From: Mycobacterium sp. Root265
GTDB taxonomy: Bacteria > Actinomycetota > Actinomycetes > Mycobacteriales > Mycobacteriaceae
NCBI RefSeq assembly: GCF_001428895.1
Contig: NZ_LMJA01000022.1
Coordinates: forward strand, 63,369 to 127,368
Direction of reading: 5' to 3'
Length of the DNA: 64,000 nt
A program made the translations under genes and the position numbers. Below, piece by piece: positions 61,855 to 64,000 of the stretch (position 1 is its first letter; each line of letters begins with the position of its first letter). Below the pieces are notes generated by a model, which searched no databases, was not told the DNA's origin, and saw only the letters and a program-made list of their open reading frames with translations.

Positions 61855-63558
61855 GTGCAGTCTGCAGCAGTCCGGATCGGCAACTGCTCGGGGTTCTACG
61901 GTGACCGCATCGCGGCCATGCGCGAGATGCTCGAAGGTGGTGAGCTCGACTACCTCACCGGCGACTACCTGGCCGAACTGACCATGCTGATCCTGGCCCG
62001 CGACCGGGCCAAGAACCCCGAACTCGGCTACGCCAAGACGTTCCTGCGCCAGCTCGAAGACACCCTCGGACTCGCCCTGGACAAGGGCGTGAAGATCGTC
62101 GCCAACGCCGGCGGCCTGAACCCGCGAGCACTCTCCACCGCGGTGCGCGACCTCGCCGACCGCCTCGGACTGACGGTGAACGTGGCCCATGTCGAGGGCG
62201 ACGACCTCATCGCGCGGGCCGACGAGCTCGGGTTCCCAGGCGTGCTGGCCGCCAACGCCTACCTGGGCGCCTGGGGCATCGTCGAGTGCCTGACCGCCGG
62301 CGCCGAAATCGTCGTCACCGGCAGGGTCACCGACGCCTCGGTGATCGTCGGACCGGCCGCCGCCCACTTCGGCTGGACCCGCACGGACTACGACGCGCTG
62401 GCCGGCGCGGTCGCGGCCGGCCACATCATCGAGTGCGGCGCCCAGGCCACCGGCGGCAACTTCTCGTTCTTCAACGAGGTACCCGACCTGAACCATCCCG
62501 GCTTCCCGATCGCCGAGATCGCCGCCGATGGCTCCTCGATCATCACCAAGCACCCCGGGACCGGCGGACTGGTCAGCACCGACACCGTCACCGCCCAGCT
62601 GCTCTACGAGATCGCCGGTGCGCGCTACCCGAATCCGGACGTCACGCTGCGCATGGATTCGGTCTCGGTCACCGCAGCCGGTCCCGATCGGGTCCGGGTG
62701 AGCGGGGTGCGCGGCGAGGCTCCGCCCCCGACGCTGAAGGTCTCGCTGAACAGCATCGGCGGATTCCGCAATGCCACCTCGTTCGTGCTGACCGGCCTGG
62801 ACATCGAGGCCAAGGCCGCGCTGATCAGGTCCCAGCTGGAAAGCCACCTCACGGTCCGGCCCGCCGAGCTGCAGTGGACGCTGGCCCGCACCGATCATCC
62901 CGACGCCGACACCGAGGAAGCCGCCAGCGCGCTGCTGCACTGCGTCGTCCGCGACCAGGACCCGAAGATCGTCGGGCGGCAGTTCTCCTCCGCCGCAGTG
63001 GAACTGGCCCTGGCCAGCTACCCGGGCTTCACCTCGACGGCGCCGCCCGGAGACGGCCAGGTGTACGGCGTGTTCACCCCGGGCTTCGTCGACGCCGCCG
63101 CGGTCCCGCACGTCGCCGTGCTCGCCGACGGCACCCGGGTGGACATCGCCCCGGCAGCCGAGACGCTGGCGGTCGAACCCGCCGAGGCACCCGCGCTCCC
63201 CGAGCCGGCAGAGTCGGGCCCCACCGTCCGGGCACCCCTGGGCCGCATCGCCGGCGCCCGCAGCGGCGACAAGGGCGGCTCCGCCAATGTCGGGGTGTGG
63301 GTGCGCAGCGATCCCGAATGGGATTGGCTGGCACATACTTTGACCGTAGAGAAGCTGCGCGAACTGCTCCCCGAGACGGCCGGTCTGCCGGTGACGCGGC
63401 ATCTGCTGCCCCGGCTGCGGGCGGTGAACTTCGTCATCGAGGACATCCTCGGACAGGGTGTCGCCTATCAGGCCCGATTCGATCCGCAGGCCAAAGGTCT
63501 CGGCGAATGGCTGAGATCTCGACATGTCGACATCCCGGAAAGGCTGTTGTCTTTGTGA
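61855..63558 (+). CDS. AtuA-family (DUF1446) acyclic-terpene-utilisation-like protein
   Basis: A 567-residue protein of the AtuA family (Rv0976c-like). The N-terminal domain has CSGFYGDRIAAMREMLEGGELDYLTGDYLAEL and KGVKIVANAGGLNPR. The central part has TGRVTDASVIVGPAAAHFGW. The C-terminal about 110 residues (from APLGRIAGARSGDKGGSANVG) form the short RSGDKGG-type second domain. AtuA is linked to citronellol/geraniol catabolism in pseudomonads. Its stop overlaps the acyl-CoA dehydrogenase start by 4 bp, consistent with a branched acyl-CoA degradation operon continuing beyond the window. The GTG start is the first plausible one. Confidence 0.85.
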   Translation: MQSAAVRIGNCSGFYGDRIAAMREMLEGGELDYLTGDYLAELTMLILARDRAKNPELGYAKTFLRQLEDTLGLALDKGVKIVANAGGLNPRALSTAVRDLADRLGLTVNVAHVEGDDLIARADELGFPGVLAANAYLGAWGIVECLTAGAEIVVTGRVTDASVIVGPAAAHFGWTRTDYDALAGAVAAGHIIECGAQATGGNFSFFNEVPDLNHPGFPIAEIAADGSSIITKHPGTGGLVSTDTVTAQLLYEIAGARYPNPDVTLRMDSVSVTAAGPDRVRVSGVRGEAPPPTLKVSLNSIGGFRNATSFVLTGLDIEAKAALIRSQLESHLTVRPAELQWTLARTDHPDADTEEAASALLHCVVRDQDPKIVGRQFSSAAVELALASYPGFTSTAPPGDGQVYGVFTPGFVDAAAVPHVAVLADGTRVDIAPAAETLAVEPAEAPALPEPAESGPTVRAPLGRIAGARSGDKGGSANVGVWVRSDPEWDWLAHTLTVEKLRELLPETAGLPVTRHLLPRLRAVNFVIEDILGQGVAYQARFDPQAKGLGEWLRSRHVDIPERLLSL

Positions 63559-64000
63559 CCGATATCTGGCACGCCCCAGAACGTGACGATCTGCGAAAGA
63601 CGGTGCGGGCGTTCGCCGAACGCGAGATCCTGCCCTACGCGCAGGACTGGGAACGCACCGGTGAACTGCCCCGCGAACTGCACGTCAAGGCCGGCGCGGC
63701 CGGGCTGCTCGGCGCGCCCTACCCGGAATCGGTGGGCGGCGGAGGCGGCGACAGCGCCGACGCGGTGATCATCTGCGAGGAACTGCACCAGGCCGGCGTG
63801 CCCGGCGGCACCTTCGCCTCACTGTTCACCTGCGGCATCGCGGTGCCGCACATGATCGCCTCCGGCGATCAGCGCCTCATCGACACCTACGTGCGCCCCA
63901 CCTTGCGCGGCGATCTCATCGGGTCACTGGCCATCACCGAACCCGGCGGCGGCTCCGATGTCGGGCACCTGACCACCAAAGCGGTCCGGGACGGAGACGA
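63555..64000 (+). CDS. fadE13: Acyl-CoA dehydrogenase, N-terminal part (FadE13-like; cut by window edge)
   Basis: The frame runs off the right edge (about 148 codons seen). It starts VTDIWHAPERDDLRKTVRAFAEREI and continues with LPRELHVKAGAAGLLGAPYPE, VIICEELHQAG and IGSLAITEPGGGSD, the FAD-binding signature of acyl-CoA dehydrogenases. GTG 63555 overlaps the AtuA-family stop by 4 bp. By order it corresponds to fadE13 (Rv0975c) of M. tuberculosis, in the accA2/accD2 cluster. It oxidises an acyl-CoA, probably branched. Confidence 0.92.
   Translation, partial: MTDIWHAPERDDLRKTVRAFAEREILPYAQDWERTGELPRELHVKAGAAGLLGAPYPESVGGGGGDSADAVIICEELHQAGVPGGTFASLFTCGIAVPHMIASGDQRLIDTYVRPTLRGDLIGSLAITEPGGGSDVGHLTTKAVRDGD

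Noticed and set aside
61183-63525. 780-residue minus-strand frame over the AtuA-family gene and the mprA/rpmF start regions
   Set aside because: Antisense of an obvious family gene and of rpmF; composition is that of a shadow frame.

Overview
The window is GC-rich mycobacterial chromosome. It carries an MspA-type porin (56459-55806), mycobacterial lipoprotein families, rpfB, mprA/mprB, pmt and a KATmt-type acetyltransferase. This suggests a fast-growing, non-tuberculous species of Mycolicibacterium type. From memory of the M. tuberculosis H37Rv map, the backbone runs as the inverted equivalent of about Rv1020 (mfd) to Rv0975c (fadE13). Extra genes are inserted into that backbone. I saw no insertion sequences, phage genes or CRISPR arrays. 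Both window edges cut genes: mfd on the left and an acyl-CoA dehydrogenase on the right.

Layout. 1-4024: mfd start, a WXG100-like/alpha-beta hydrolase with an lppV lipoprotein, a TetR regulator and tRNA-Gln. 4077-9875: glmU, prs, arsC-like, lpqT, an SDR, rplY and pth. 9876-13318 (minus): phosphoesterase, DUF998 membrane protein and a pks16-type acyl-AMP ligase. 13594-17805 (minus): ispE, ksgA, rpfB and tatD, followed by metG on the plus strand. 19414-25340 (minus): two overlapping genes, a 1487-residue CheB-CheR-PAS-GGDEF-EAL protein and a stand-alone bacteriophytochrome photosensory module. 25522-27599 (plus): an FAD oxidoreductase overlapping an ECF41/SigJ-type sigma factor. 27619-37724: pabB, a small GRAM/PH-like protein, rsmI, pmt, a DUF559 protein, soxR, alkB, three lipoproteins, an SdhL-type shikimate dehydrogenase-like gene and the KATmt homologue. 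37856-42640: TetR, carboxymuconolactone decarboxylase-like, small and membrane proteins, an XRE regulator and a divergent SDR. 42676-48136 (minus): a tightly packed five-gene catabolic-looking operon (LLM flavin enzyme, sulfotransferase, DUF1214, VOC, carboxylesterase). 48280-52505 (minus): tRNA-Ala, sepX/glpR, rimJ, glp (MoeA-like) and galU. 52559-54751 (plus): 5-FTHF cyclo-ligase, a CIRCE operator, ruc, a SAF protein and mscL. 54827-57617 (minus): two near-identical small secreted proteins, mspA, a 52-residue small protein with a perfect CRP-type site, and moaB2. 57674-61600 (minus): pepD, mprB, mprA and rpmF. 61855-64000 (plus): an AtuA-family gene and fadE.

Regulatory logic is unusually readable here. 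MprA-box-like repeats lie upstream of both mprA and pepD. A CIRCE (HrcA) operator precedes ruc. TGTGA-N6-TCACA-type sites lie upstream of the small protein near mspA and between the c-di-GMP module and the FAD oxidoreductase. An ECF41-type promoter precedes the oxidoreductase-sigma pair. The most novel-looking part is the split light-sensing and c-di-GMP module at 19414-25340. All coordinates come from reading the sequence, and homology statements come from motif recognition, not database searches.
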